Assembly (NCBI GenBank): GCA_963978545.1
Contig: OZ021722.1
Coordinates: 9,825,401-9,889,400, forward strand
DNA from: Linyphia triangularis
Lineage: Eukaryota > Arthropoda > Arachnida > Araneae > Linyphiidae
Length of the DNA: 64,000 nucleotides
Reading direction: 5' to 3'
Position numbers and translations under genes: made by a program
Notes under the pieces: model-generated
Seen by the model: the letters and a program-made list of their open reading frames with translations, nothing else
What the model was told of the DNA's origin: nothing
The model's database searches: none
Shown here: positions 11,020-26,000 of the stretch, in pieces
How positions within the stretch are numbered: the stretch's first letter is position 1
How the letters are laid out: every line of letters begins with the position of its first letter

Positions 11020-14000
11020 GTGAGTTTATACAACTTAAAATTAAGTTTTTATTATTATTATATAATACGCTTCATTTATAACTCATTAAAGACGACTTTG
11101 AAATCGTTAAAAAAAAAGACTTTTTTCCTATACCATGTTTATTTAGATCATTAAGAGTGTATTTTGAATTTTTCAGATTTTTTGGAAAATTATTTTTTAT
11201 GATTTTCAAAAAGCACTAAGTGGAACCATAATCGAAATTTATTAGCAAAGCAAAAACTAAAATGTCGATTGTCAAATTATCTTGCCAACCGTTGTTAATG
11301 GGTTAACATAGAAACAATAGCTTATTATTGATAGTTCTATTTACAAAAATATTTTCAGAGATAGTTTTATGCATGTTACTTTAATTACCATTTTGCGTAA
11401 ATATTGTATTAAATTCTCTTGTAAATTTATATAAAAAAATATAAATTTTCGGTTGTGGCTAATATGTGGTTTCGTTTTATTATAAACAAGTTTTATCCCA
11501 GAAAGGGGAAATCCTGGTTAAAATTTCGCCGACCTAACGGTATAGTGGTTAGTGTGCTAGCTTCTAGACTCCGAGGTTGCGGGTTCGAGTCCCGTGTAAG
11601 GCATGGGTGTTTGTAAATGCATGTTGGCTTGTCAAATGATGAATGTTTCGGCGCATTATAGCCCTCGTGTTGCTAACGGCGTCAGATAATCTGAAAACAA
11701 CCAACCTGGTTAAAATTTCAACTCCGGTATGGATTCTATGGCAAAGGTTATTTTCGCCAATAATTGGCAGCCCCGCCTTTTTTTTTAATGACTAGAGTCT
11801 ATGGTTGCTATATAAACAATTCTAGGTGCAGAATCTGTACCAGACTTGGAATTTTAACCAAAATCTTAAAAATTCTCAATTCTGTCTAAGTGCAGAATGC
11901 ATTAAAAGTGTATTTGTTTTATTTATGATTTACTTTTTTAGTGTACAATAAATAAGAAAAACTAGTAGATGCTGATTTAAACGTCCCTTCATATCATGTT
12001 TCTGTTCCTCTGCCAAACTCTGAAAGCACAAACATATTGTATGAACTAATATTTAAAATTTTGGTAGAATATTTACTGATTTGGAGAATTTAGGGTGTTT
12101 TGCTTATCAAAATGCAACTCTGTTCCCGAATTTTCAAAGTGAAATGTTTGTGGGGGTGTCATGTACAAATGACAGATACAACTCCTAGGCACTAATTGTC
12201 ACTTTTGTCTAGTGGTTAACACGCCTGTCTACTGATCTACGAGTCCTGAGTTCGACTCCCTGTTAGCTTACATCACTATACTAAACTCTACTTTAACTTA
12301 ACATCACTTAGACTGTAGATCTTCACCGTGTACATAGGCAGTTCATCCATTTTGGCGGCGTGAAGGCACGCTGGGAAGCTCAAGCCAACAACCCTGTAGA
12401 AAATAAAAGACTGTAAAGTTCGAAGAGCATTATACCTTCGCGCCGCCAAAATGAATTAATTGTCTATGCACGGGTGAGGACCTATCGCCTAAGTGATATT
12501 AAGTTATGGTGGATTTTAGTATACCTGTTTATGGAATCTCTTTGGTATATGTCTGTTTATCCAAAACATAAAAATTTGAATAACAAAAAATAATTGGATT
12601 ATTTAAATGATTAATAAAATGTAACCTACGAAGATGAGTAAAAAACAATATCCTAAGTTTGAAAGATTTTTTATTAAGCTTTTTAAGTTTGAAAATACTT
12701 TTTTCCTTTCGTAATGTGTGTGTTAGGCATCAAAGGAACTTTACTGATAAGAGAACTTAAAAAATATATTGCAAGTTTGGCTTAGTTCAGAGTCAGAAAA
12801 CAATTGTCCCTATTTCTGAAATTTGCAACAAAAAAAAAAATTTAAAAAAAAGCCAAGAAAGTAAATGATTACAAATCTTTTCAAGGGGAAATGTTTTTGG
12901 TTATCAAAATATCTTATGTGAAAATAAATACATTTAAACATTGATACTTGCGCATATTATCCCATCGCTATTTACGAGACCAAAAGTTCACCAAACGGAT
13001 TCCCTTAGTCCATCAAAATGGTTGGTCTAGACAGTCTAACGCACAGCTGGGGCATTCCACGGGAAGTCCCTGATGCTAATCTGTACTGAACCTCTGAGAA
13101 GGCCATGCGGTTTGAACTTTTTGCTGACGACATTCAACTGAATATTATGTAAGTACCTAAACCAGGGATTGAAATTAACTTTCTTAGTCAAGTGTGCATC
13201 CAAGACTTGTGACTAAGGTGAGTTAAATACCAGTTGCATGCGTTAACTAACAGAAAAAAATAAACTTCAACATTACAATTGGATAAAGTGTAACTTAGGA
13301 AATCTATTTAGCTTTCTAATCCCAGTTATTGGCACAGGTTTTAAAAGAATAGCTGAATATTCAAACATCAGAAATTTATGATAATTCTTTTTTTTTTTTT
13401 TCTGTTACATTTTTAAAAATATGTACTAAATGTTCAAGTTTTAAATTTTCTTTATTCTAGCTCAATCCTGATGTAAATGCTTTTCAAAGAAAATTTGTAA
13501 ATGAAGTACGGAGATGTGACGAGATGGAAAGAAAATTGCGTAATTTTTTTTTTTCTCTTATTCTTCTAAACCTATGTTACATTTCATCAATTAAATTTTT
13601 ATTTAAGTTGTGAAATTGTATCTATTATTTGCAAATTCAAATGCCAACTTAAAAAAAAAATATTCTATAGGATTTCTGGAGAAGGAAATAAAAAAAGACA
13701 GCATTGCCATGATGAGTTTTGGTGATAATCCTGAAGCTCCTCAGCCGAGAGAAATGATCGATTTAGAGGTAAGACATTAGATGTGTAGAATGATGAAGTG
13801 TCTTGGTGAATTAGGGTGTTTTTACCAGCCAAAGCCAAACAAAATGCTAAACATTTTGTGTCCTCTATCTGGTTCATAGTTCAGAGTAGAAACCTAGGAC
13901 AGGGATGAGAATCTTCCGCGATTTTCCACGTTTTGTGTTTTTTTTCAAGTTTTACTCCACTTTTTAGTAAATCAGTAATTTCCGCGTTTTTTTAGCGTAA

Positions 14001-17000
14001 GTTTAGTCATTTTGAAAAATATGACATCATTAGTGTTTCTAGTTTGTTTAATGTTTTATTTGTTAATGCCTTTTTCTTTTTTTTCTATCTGTAATTTGCT
14101 GAACGTTCTGTACTTTAGTTACAAATATCCTTTTATAATTTGATATGAGACTTTTATAAAGTGGTACATAACTTTATTTCAATTATATCAATTTGGTTGA
14201 ATGGAAATGATCATTGGGTAATTAGGAATATGTATGAGATCTTGGTATACATACATTTTTTTAAATTATATGTAGCACTTTATATATTAGTTTTATAATG
14301 ATTTAATTTTCAGTTTGTATGTATAATCATGACAGTTGTTTCACATAAAAATTTTGTACCTAGACATTCTCAGCAACTTGCATCATGCTCGTTCACAAGG
14401 AGGGTTGGGTTTTACTATTGCAAAATCCGGTGTCGCGTGTATTTAGTTTTTGAAATTTTGGATTTCCTCTTTTTTGAAATTTTGCATTCTCATCTCTGCT
14501 AGGAGTAGTCATCTGGAAATGCCAGGAATTTTTTTTTAAATTTCACAAAAATCAATGCATTTACTATCATTGTTTTGATACATTTTTAAATTCCTCTATG
14601 TTTTGGCGTCATTTACTCAGAAAATTGTGTCGGTAGTCGTTAGAAATTTCATGTTGCGGAATAATTTAAACTTGTCATTACTGCCAAAACTATTTTTAAA
14701 AAATCAACATATTAATTCTTTGACATACATGGTGTATTTGATCAGAATATCTTCACATCTAGAAAAGTTGGGGAAATTTGACAAAAGTATGCATAAATTC
14801 AGGGAATTTTTTTAGAAATATATCATAAAAATCGAGGAACTTTTTCCTGAATTTTGTGGCTACCCTGTAGTTGTATTTACAAACTCTAAATCCTTTATTC
14901 CACAATGCAAAATTGCACCTTTTCAGATAAAAACATCAACTGCTCTTGAAATTTCTTTTCCATCTAATACTTTACTGAAATTGAAATGTTCCTCAGAAGA
15001 AAAAAAAATTACACTTTTCCAGTTCATATTATCTTTTATACATTTCAAGTGTATTTTTATTCATTTTTACATATTTTATCACGTTTATTCATAGCATGTT
15101 AAACCTGATACCTTTTTACTCAAAACATCTTAAATTGGTGAACAGAATTTTTTTTTTTAATATAACTATATACTATATTTTTGGACCACTTGCATTTTAA
15201 ATGTCTAGCCAGAAGCAAAACTGAATGCAGATAACAAACTAGATACTTATGATAAACAATAATAAACTCAAAATCGGTTATTTTTAAGTTTTAGCGTACC
15301 AACTCCCCTTACATTTTTTAACTTGTTTTGCAGGTCATTTACAGTTTAAAATCTTGGAATACCTTTTTATGATTATTTGCTTGTGTGTGGTAACTGCAGT
15401 AAGAAGTGCTGGGTGATCTTATAATTTTGAACAACTATGCAAAGATATATATATGTTTAAAAATTAGAACAATTTATTCGCAATAATTTGCCGAAAAGTC
15501 TGATGAAATTTCGTTGTCATAATTAAGTGTATCATTTGCATATTTCTAATCAGGAATGCTTTTCTGGATCTTTTCGAGGGAACTATGTTAGTCTTATAAT
15601 TTGAGTTGCACTGTATATGAAAAATTAATATTTGATATTTTAAAATTAATATGATAAAACAAATCAAATACTTTCTGCTAGTATAAGAAAGTTTCATCAG
15701 TGATAAATTGGCAGTTAAAACTTTTAAACTATTTAAAGTTCTAAGGAATGATATTAGAAAAAGTTTTTGAAAATGGATTCTTCATGAGGACAAAGGAGAC
15801 AAAAATGATTTGTTTCCTGTAACCCTATCTACCATAAAATTACAATACAAACATTTCAACCCTAAAGGTTGTTTTTTTAGACTCTAAAAAAAAAAGTAAT
15901 CATATAAAAAAAAACTTTGTTAAAGCAATGAATTGATTGTTGCATAACGAGCAGTTAAACCTGAAGAAAAATTATAAATGCTAACTAAAATACCCAATTT
16001 CAGAAATACCTGGGTATATATGCAGGATATTGACTCACAAAAATAAATATATCCAAGTATCTTACATCATTGATCCATTTTAAATTTAGCCCATTAATAC
16101 TGCGATAATATTTTTGTGCATTTGCTGAAAATATTTAGCAGAAAAAAAACAAGGAAAAGAAACTTTTCTCTGCCTACCTAATCACCCTGATATTTTTGCC
16201 TATGTTACAGGAAAGAAAGCTTTATTTTTTGTGGCCTAAGGTGGTGCTACCAGATGTTATTTAGTAGATATTGTAACTTAATGTAAAGGTTGGATTGATA
16301 TAAGTCATTCATTTTTTGTTGCAATTGTAACTTAAACAGTGGCAGTTTTAATTAAATTGGTTCCATGAATATTTTAAAACTCATTCATATTATTTCTATT
16401 TCAAATAATTTGTTTCCTTAAAATATAACTTTTCCAATTTAATATTTTCCTACAAGTTATCTTTTTTTTTTTTTTTTTTTAATTAAATTTTATTATTTTT
16501 TTTTTACATATTTACCTTACTGCATATATATTTCTAAATCCTGTCCTAAGATTTTTCTCTCAGTTGCATTTTATTGTTCTTAAAACATACCTTAGTTTCC
16601 TATGAATGTGCTTTATTGTTATTGTCCACTTATATTTTTCTATTAGACATATTTTAAATTGTTTAATTTTCTTTTAGGCTACTTTTGAGAAACTGGAAAA
16701 CGAATTGCGTGAAGTAAATACAAATGCAGAAGCCTTGAAAAAGACATATTTGGAATTGACAGAATTGAAGCATATTTTAAGAAAAACACAGCAGTTCTTC
16801 GATGAGGTATTAAATTACCCACTTTCTATCTGTATTCATATTTTTCTTTTTCTTCTTACTGATTATTTTTTTTTTATCTTCATCAGCATGCTAATGATTT
16901 TTAGTTTAAATTATTTATCATCAAGTTCTTTAATGAATCTTTAAGATTAACCTTGACCACTAGCAACTATGCACTAATGTATGTTTAATGTGCATCAATG

Positions 17001-20000
17001 GCTTTTATATTCAAAGGAGTTGAAAGCAATATGACTGGTTTATATCATTATAAATCAAGGTGCCAAAAATGTAACATGCTAATAAGATCATGTTATTTTA
17101 GTGATGGATTTGATAATTAATTGTAAAAGCTGTGGTGGTTATTATGTGCTTGGGAGAGGGAGAGGGGGACACAAGTTGTATAATTTCGATAGCACCTTCA
17201 AAGTTTATAGTTTATGAAGTGGGTTGAGGCAATGCTCCCCTTTGTGTCCCCAAGAGATGTTATTGTTTGGAATTAGTATTCTCAGAGCTAAGTTTTATTT
17301 ATTAAGAGGGAAGTCTTCATAAGGACCATTTTCTATACTCCTTCTCTATACTCGTTATGTTACAATCTTCTAGCCCAGTGCATTTAGAGCCTGCTTTCTA
17401 TAAAACTTTGAATTTCGGTGAGTGGGTATGAAAAATGTCATCTAATGAAATGACATTAATCATTTTCATTTAATGTCTATCTATTATGAATTAAAATAGT
17501 AATTAACTATACCAGGTGGAGCCTCTGCATTTGCATTGATGTTAAGATTTCAATGATAAAATTAACTATATTAGGTGCTATTTTCAAGTTTTTAATTTGT
17601 CATTTCATAAACAGGGATGACAGTTTTCCTCCTTTTTGGTTTTTTATGTAACATTCTCCTTCTCTTTGCCCCTGTTTTGAGGATCCACATTTTTCTGACC
17701 TGAACCAGTTTTTCCTGCAAAAAGTATACTTTTCCTCATGTCTAAACAAAAGATTTTCCCTCTTAGCTCCCCTTTCCTCACAGATTACTTCACTAACTTT
17801 TAATATTTGAAATGTAATTATTATATAGTATGAGAAATTTCATTGTATCTTTAAAATTATTAAATCATCCTTCCTGCTTACTTTTTTGTTGAATTTTTGT
17901 GTATTCTTTCTACGAGCTTTTTTAACGAATTTTTGGATTTCCTCCTTTTTGCTCTCTGATCACTCTCACCGCTGCATAAAGGGATCATTTCCATGCCTAC
18001 TCACCAAATGTCTAGGTTTTCTACAAAGTAGTTTCTAAATGCACCTGGGATAGAAGATTGTGACATAGCGAGTGTAGGGAATAATCCTTACTAGGACTTC
18101 CTCTTAATGAATCTGCTAGCAGATAATAAATTCTACTTGTTTTTGGCTTTTCTCATAAGGTAGTAGCCTTTTTGTGTCAAAACTAGGCATAAGATTTGAG
18201 AATAGCAGGTATTAAAGTACAGGCTTATTTTCTGAAAATTAAGGTCCTAGGATTTGTCAAAAGATTTTCTGAAATAGCTCTACTGAATTGTTAGTTTTTT
18301 TTTTATGTAAATGTGTTTTATAATTTTTTTTAAGAAAAGGAATATCTATTTTTGATCAAAAGCGTTTGTTTTCTAGTGGAATTTTGAATTTGTGCATTTA
18401 GCAAACTTTTAAGAAATTTAATGAAATTTCAGTGTTATATAGCTTGTTGTTCTTAGCGTATTATAAGACTTTGCATGAGCAATATAAATGTGTACATCTA
18501 GAATGGGGCCTTTTTATTAATTTTTCCATTTTGTGCTAATGTTTCACTCATTCAAGTCAGTAGCTCTAGGGCTTTTTTTTAAACCTTATTTTAATATTTT
18601 TCTTGTGTTTTGCACTGCATTTTGATTTTATTCTTTACTCTGCATGCCATTTTCCTCTTGGTTTCGGGGCCCCGATTGCATGTAATTAGTAGCATTTGCT
18701 TAATAGGCAGAATTTCATCATGTGCAGATGCACGATCCCAGTATGCAAGAGGAAAGCGTGACGTTACTCGGTGAGGAGGGACTTCGATCTGGTGGACAAG
18801 CCTTAAAACTAGGGTAACTATACTCATTTTCTTTTTAAACATAATCCAGGGTTCCCACGGTCATTGAAAATTATTAAAAGTGCTTCTTATACTAATTATA
18901 AAAGGCCTTGATTTTTACTGATGTTGTGTGCCCAATGGCAATATTTATAAAAATTCAACTCTTATTTGCTTAATCCTGTGGGACCGCCACTTATCCGTCC
19001 TGCTCTGGAATTGCCTGATATCAGAAATTAAGCTGTGGGTGCTTTTTTAGCAAATTGCTAAAGAACTTTCTTAAATGCTAAAATTCAAAAATGTAATTTA
19101 GCTTTTTTGCTAAAGCATTTTGCCAAGAAATAAAAAAAAATCTCAACTTCCACGATTTAAAGATTAGTATTATGACTATATAATTACTAATCATTCGTTT
19201 AGATCAAACATCTAGAGTGACGTAAGCTCGTAATCATTTTGCCAAAATGAAAATTCAGATTTTAGCTTTTTTGTTCCAGACATTTTGCACTCCAGCATAA
19301 ACACTGCCTGGTATATCTGTATTTTGCATACTTCAACTGCTACATTGTTTTTTTTTTGTTTTTTTTTCAATTAGAAGCATTTTGCGAGTACTATGCTCAG
19401 AACTTGCACATTTAATGTGCTAGGGCAAAAGTATAGTGCATATGAAAAATGCATCGCAACTTGCAATGCAATCAAAATGTAAATTGTGCATAAAAGATTT
19501 TGATATTAGCTCTAGTTAAGAAGCAGCTACAGAGTCACAAAACAGACTAGTCTGAAAACTTTTAAAGATCCTTAAAAAATATTATTTAGATCTTAAAAAG
19601 TTTTTGAAAAGTCATTGATTTTTATTCTGCGATTTCAGTGAAAAACCTGATAATTTGACTTTTATTTTTCATTGCACAATTATTAAAATAGGAACTGATC
19701 CACTTCAAAAGTTCCACGTTAAAGTTTGAAATTTCTTATGGTCATAATATTTAGTTCACTTACTGTGCAAAATCGTGGTTTAATCTTAAACATAAATTTA
19801 AGAACTATCAAAGTAAAATATTATGATTAATATGAATTTTGTAGTACATAGTTAAAGATGTGTTATTTTCTTAGTTATTTAGATGCTTTCAAATTATTTA
19901 GCATGAGAAATAATGCTTGCCTTTCGCGCTATCATGTTTCTCTAAACCCTATGTATTGATATTGGATGTAATTGCATTGTTTTACAATATTTGTGACAAA

Positions 20001-23000
20001 TCTGATTTCATATTTTTTTAATTTTTTTTTTTTTAATTTCTCTTGCTCGCAGAGGCACATTTTTTCAGTATAGTTTTATTTCCCTTGAAAACTCTTTTAG
20101 CATGTGTCAAGTGTTGTAGTATTTGTAAAATAAGGCAGAGCGTGAATTGTGAACAAATATAGAACATATTACCTAAAAAATTACAATCGAACAATACTAA
20201 AAGCCAGAACTAGAACTTGATAACTAAAATATGATATATTGAATATGAAATCCCGACCTAAGTACAATTCAATGTTGGCAATTAACTTGCAATTATTTTC
20301 GCTTTTTAAACAAGGTTACCCTTTTAAGCAGCAAAAGGTTAAAAGGTTATTTACAATGTTATGGAAGCATCAAATCAGTTTCATTAATAAATAGAAGGTT
20401 GGCATTGTAGTAGAATATAGAATGTTTTAGTCAGCTCATGTTAACTATTTTAATTTTCTACATTTGCCTGGTTCCTTCGTATTAGTTAAATGTCTGATGT
20501 ATTCTTTTTATGTATGTGTTAATTACTCACAAATTGAATGTCATACTCTCTTATAGTCAATTTTTGTGTTTCTATTCATGCTACTATGAATAACATGTTC
20601 AGGGATCGCATTCGCGCTAAAATTCCTAATATTCCTAAAATTGCTCTTAAATTTTTCGATAATTTTTAAATAATAATTAAAAGCCTCAATAATTCCTCGA
20701 TTCCTCCCCAAAATCCATAAAAAACACCTGATAGTCCTCCAGATGAGAAAAGTGGATTTAATTAAATTAGTATGTTTGTCAAAATAGTACAATTGTTTGA
20801 TTATATAACTGTTATTTTTCTAAAAAGTTGGTTGAAGTTCAATTTTTACCAGTATTGAAACAAGATTTGGAAAGAATATGTCTGTATCGGGAGTCTATGT
20901 CAGCTTCAAAAGAAATATTCCTATATGTTTTTAAATTATCCCTAAAATTGTAAGAATTATCCTTAAAATTTTTATAATCTGTAAAATTTTAAAAATTATC
21001 CCTAAAATTTTGGGAATTATCCCTAAAATATTGGTAATTATCCCTATGACTTTTGGAATTTTCCCTGAAATTTCTACCTAAACTTTGTAGAAAACTCAAT
21101 GTGTCCCCTGTATGTTTTCAAAAGGTTTGTCGCTGGCGTCATTCTGAGGGAGCGTCTGCCTGCATTCGAGAGGATGCTGTGGAGGGTCTGTCATGGAAAT
21201 GTGTTTCTGAGGCAGGCTGATATTGACACACCTTTAGAGGACCCTGTAACTGTAAGAGATTGTATAATTTTTGACCTTTTATTGAAGTGATTCAAATTTT
21301 TCTTTTCTTTCTTATTCAAGAGTTAAATTAACGTAAATAAGGTTGATTACCTGTTACTAATTGAAAATGCCAGATTAGTCTGCAGCAGGATGTGGAATTA
21401 TAAAATGTATGATGTTGTTATATTTCAAATATTGACACACCAGGAAAATTTTGTTTTAAAAGTACTATTGACTGTTTTATGGGTAAAAGAAGGAAATGTA
21501 TCAGCCTGAACAAAATTGTACATGCCTTTCGCTCCTTTTTAGAAACAGCCTACAGATTTGCGTTCTGGTTTTGTGAATAAACTTATTTTATTTAAGTGAT
21601 TAATCTATTTTGATTGTCACATGTTTTTAATGCAATTTACTGCTATTTTCCTAAATTGGAATCGGAATACATTCCAATTTAGGAAAATAACAGTAAATTG
21701 CATTAAAAACACGTGACAATCAAAATAGAACTATATAGTTTATACTTTTTAAATTACAGATGAGCATGTTTATAGCACACCCACAAATAAAACAAAAAAA
21801 AATTAAAAATACCAGCCTCTATTCATAATTTTTTTATATACATATTTTTTCAACAATTTTTGTGTGCAAATTTAACATAATTTGAAAATACTTAAATTTT
21901 TGAAAAATTACAAAAGTTTTTCATTTATGCAATGTAATTTCAATGAATAAACTAATAAGATATTTTTAACTTTTTTTCGTTTATAGCTGATATAACATTC
22001 TAAAATGCCTAAGTGTCTATGTTAAAAATGATATCCTCCTATGTTACTCTTTACCCCTATTTTTTAGTAAAAAACATCAATTTCTTAAATGTGTCTAAGA
22101 ATTACATTTTTTGCCATAATTTTCTGTAAATTGTAACGCATGGACTGGGGTTCATATGCCTCAGGGAAAATAAACCAACCTTAAAATTTCATGGAGTTCT
22201 CAGGAGAAAAAGAAAAATCCCCCTAAAACCTGGTAAAAGTAATTTTTATTCTGGAAAAAAATCCTACTCTTCAGCGCTATTGATTTAACCTTAACTCGAG
22301 GACTTAAAGTTACAGAATTATTTTATACCATAGACTTGCAGAAAATTATTCTTAAAGAATAAAGACCTTTTTCGTGTTATCCGAAGAATTTCTGTAATCG
22401 AGTTTTGACTATATTTATCTGGCTTGCTAAAATAATTAAAATAATAAAGTCTTGTTAAAAATAATTAATTCCGTGATGGAAAACACGACTCTGGAAAACT
22501 CGGAGAATTTTTTTCCTGAAAATAAGTATGATCCCTGTTGGCTAACTGTGTTTGATAATTCATAACAACCAAATTGGCAGAAATAACCTACTGTAAATCA
22601 TTTTTGGACAGTTTGTTTTTCTCTAATAATTAAATGCTTTGAATTTCTAAGCTCAATTGAAGTTAAATGCAACTTTTGTATTCAATGACTCAAACTGTAT
22701 TTTATTAAATAGCAGTTATTGTTTTTACTGCACAGGGAGATCAAGTTTACAAGTCTGTGTTCATAATATTCTTCCAAGGAGATCAATTGAAAACTCGAGT
22801 GAAGAAAATATGTGAAGGGTGTGTATTTCTTTTCAACTGGTGTTTTAATTTCTTTTTTTAATATGTGATACAAGATGCAGTATAAAAATTTAAGCCAGAG
22901 AAACAATTATTTGAATATTTGATGCCTAGGTTCCGGGCCACATTGTATCCTTGTCCTGAAACACCTGCAGATAGGCGGGAAATGTCTATTGGAGTGATGA

Positions 23001-26000
23001 CTCGTATTGAAGATTTGAACACTGTGAGTTGCTTATTACAAGTATCGATTTCGAAGCTTTTACTTTTGTTATCGATGGAGAATATTTAGTGATGCATTTT
23101 TTCTGTTTTAATGTTTTGTTCTTTTTCCAGTGTTGACTAGGTAACAATTCTTGCCATTTGAAAGTACGCCACAAAATAATATGCATGTTTGGTGTGTTAA
23201 GAAAATATTCTTTGTTAAGATTTTTTTTTTTTTGTTAGAATACAAGCTTAAATGATTCCTTCAGATATTCTTTTATGTGTTTACTTGAAGATTTTCAACT
23301 GTTCTTGCAATTAAAATTGGTTACGTAAAAATTTACTTAATTTTTGCAAAAGTACTGGTAACAAATTGTATTTTTTGGAAAGACATTAATTTACTTTTTA
23401 AAAGTTATTTTATAGCAATTGGTTTTGAGTGAGAAATTTACTGTGTGTTTAGGTTAAGACTTACTATACTGTGTTAAATGATGATTTTTAAAAAATGTCA
23501 CCAATATTGAAAATGACGTCAAAAAGTTTGTTGCCAAATCCAAACAGTCACTAGGTTTGCCAGGAAATCATGTCGATGGGTGGCCACATTTGGTGTTTAA
23601 TCACAAACTTTCAGAAAGTCACCATCCAACACTGTGCAGTAAATCTGAACCAGTGTTTGCAATAGATTCCTATGTCTGTTCATTAAATTAGTGTTATGGA
23701 AAAATACTATAAATTTTTTTTTAATCATTAACTTTTCAATTTGTAGGTTCTTGGCCAAACACAGGATCATCGCTATCGAGTTCTTGTAGCTGCTGCCAAA
23801 AATATCAAAAGCTGGTTTGTGAAAGTGAGGAAAATTAAAGCCATATACCATACACTCAACCTTTTCAATTTGGACGTGACTCAAAAATGTCTTATTGCCG
23901 AGTGCTGGTGTGCTGTAGCAGATCTGGATAAGATACAAATGGCATTGTGTCGAGGAACGGTATGTCACCATTTTCTGCCATTTCTTTCAAAATAGATCAA
24001 AATATGTAATTAAAATCTGGGTTCCCATGGTCATTAAAAGTGCTTAATATTTTTTAACTTGTTTTCAAGGCCTTTAAATGCTTAGAGGTCCTTAAAAGTC
24101 CTTAATTTGTGCAGATGTTGTGTGCCCAACTGCAAAATTTATATAAATGCAACTCAGACTTGCTATCCTTGTGTGACCGCCACTTATCTGCACCGTATCG
24201 GAATTCTCTGACATATTTGTATTACGCATGTACTGACTTGAAATTTTTTTGACAGAATATACTTTTTTTTAAATTTATACTTGTATATAATGCCTGAAAA
24301 TAAATTTTCAAAGATCCTTAACACTATTTAGGTCCTTAAAATTCATTGAAAAGTCTTTGATTTTCATTCTGTGACTTGAGTGGGAATCGTGTTAAAAGTT
24401 CTTGAAAATGCTTAGAAGGTTCTTAAAAGTCCTTAATTTTTATAGATGTTGTGTGTCCGACTGCAAAATTTATAAAAATATAAACTCAGACTCTCCCTGC
24501 GTGACTACCACCTTTTTATGTAAAATATACTTCATTAAAAATTTATATAGCGCTGTGGTGCCTCAAAACAAATTTTTGAAGGTCCTTAAAAACATTATTT
24601 AGGTCCTTAAAAATCATTGAAAACTCATTGATTTTCATTCTGTGATTTGAGTGAAAACCTGATAAATGAATTTTTGACTGGATTTAGCATAATTGTTCTT
24701 TAAATAGTAGGATTAACTTCCTTAATGGTTTTAAATAGAAGTAAAACAATCCTTGTATGATACTACCTTTTGTTAAATATGCATTTTTCTTTAATTCTCA
24801 TAACTTTTATTCATAAAGATTAAAAACCCCAATTGAAAGGTGGTTGTTTTTATGTTTTTGTGAACTTACAGGAAAGAATATACTTTACTTGTTACGAAAT
24901 CTAAAATCACTTTATGATCAATTATCACTTGAAACTAAAGACATTTTAGACTAAACACTAGATTAGACACTTTAACCCTAAATAATACACTAATATTTGA
25001 AATCTGTTATACTATAATTGTTGCATAATTTTGAAAGTAGACCTACTTTTAACTATGAAAATTCAATGTATACACTACACACTAAAGTTCCCATTGGATT
25101 GCCTTTCTGTTCGTTTAATTACGCCCAAAAATGTAATCTTAAAGCATTTTTTACTATCAAAGACCTTTACTGGGTGGGTATTTATCAATTGTAAAAATTG
25201 ACTCTTAAAATAATAAAGACTCTGACTAAAGATATTGACTCTTAATATACTACCAAGTTATCTGAAATAAAATGTTTCTGGTTCATTGTTCTAATGGTCA
25301 GAAGTAATTTATTTTTATTGCTAAATCAGCTTGTCTACATTTGATTTATATTAAGTAGTCACTCCTTACAATGCACTCTATAAAAAGACAAAATAATATA
25401 AAAGCTTAAAAAAAGACGAAACAAAAATATTTCAAATTGTGTACTTTTTTTTTTTTTTTTTTTTAATTAAAATTCATGTTTGTAACTACAAAATAAAGTT
25501 GTGTAATAATCATTGAGCTTTGTTTAAAATGATGCATTTCACTCTATAGTTTGTTCTTTATATTAACTTTAATACCTTATCATTATATTTGTTTTGAAGT
25601 TTTATTTAATTCTTCCATGTATTTTTTTTTTTTTACCTTTGACTTTTGCTTGTGCAGGAACTTTGTGGTGGAAGTGTTCCATCAATTCTTCATCGAATGC
25701 AAACGTACGAAGTTCCTCCCACTTTTAATCGCACAAACAAGTTCAGTCAAGGGTTCCAGAACATTGTGGATGCTTATGGAGTTGCTAATTACAGAGAAGT
25801 TAATCCAGGTAAAATTAATATATTAAAATTCACTACCAAAAATGCTATTAAAATATGTCAAAATCTAAAGAAAAATCTGTTATTATTTTGAGTATTGTCT
25901 TGGTAAGCATTGAAAATGGTGCTTTATGTTGATTGATTGATTTTGCTCATGATCAACTGCAACATTTAAATACACTGAATTTTACTTTAACATTTAAATT

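Noticed and set aside
11537..11610. tRNA gene (A and B boxes present)
   Set aside because: Acceptor ends do not pair, the unit continues into a non-tRNA body, and it has a 15-bp target duplication, so it is a SINE.
12190..12262. Second tRNA gene candidate
   Set aside because: Good B box but no paired acceptor stem; treated as a SINE head.
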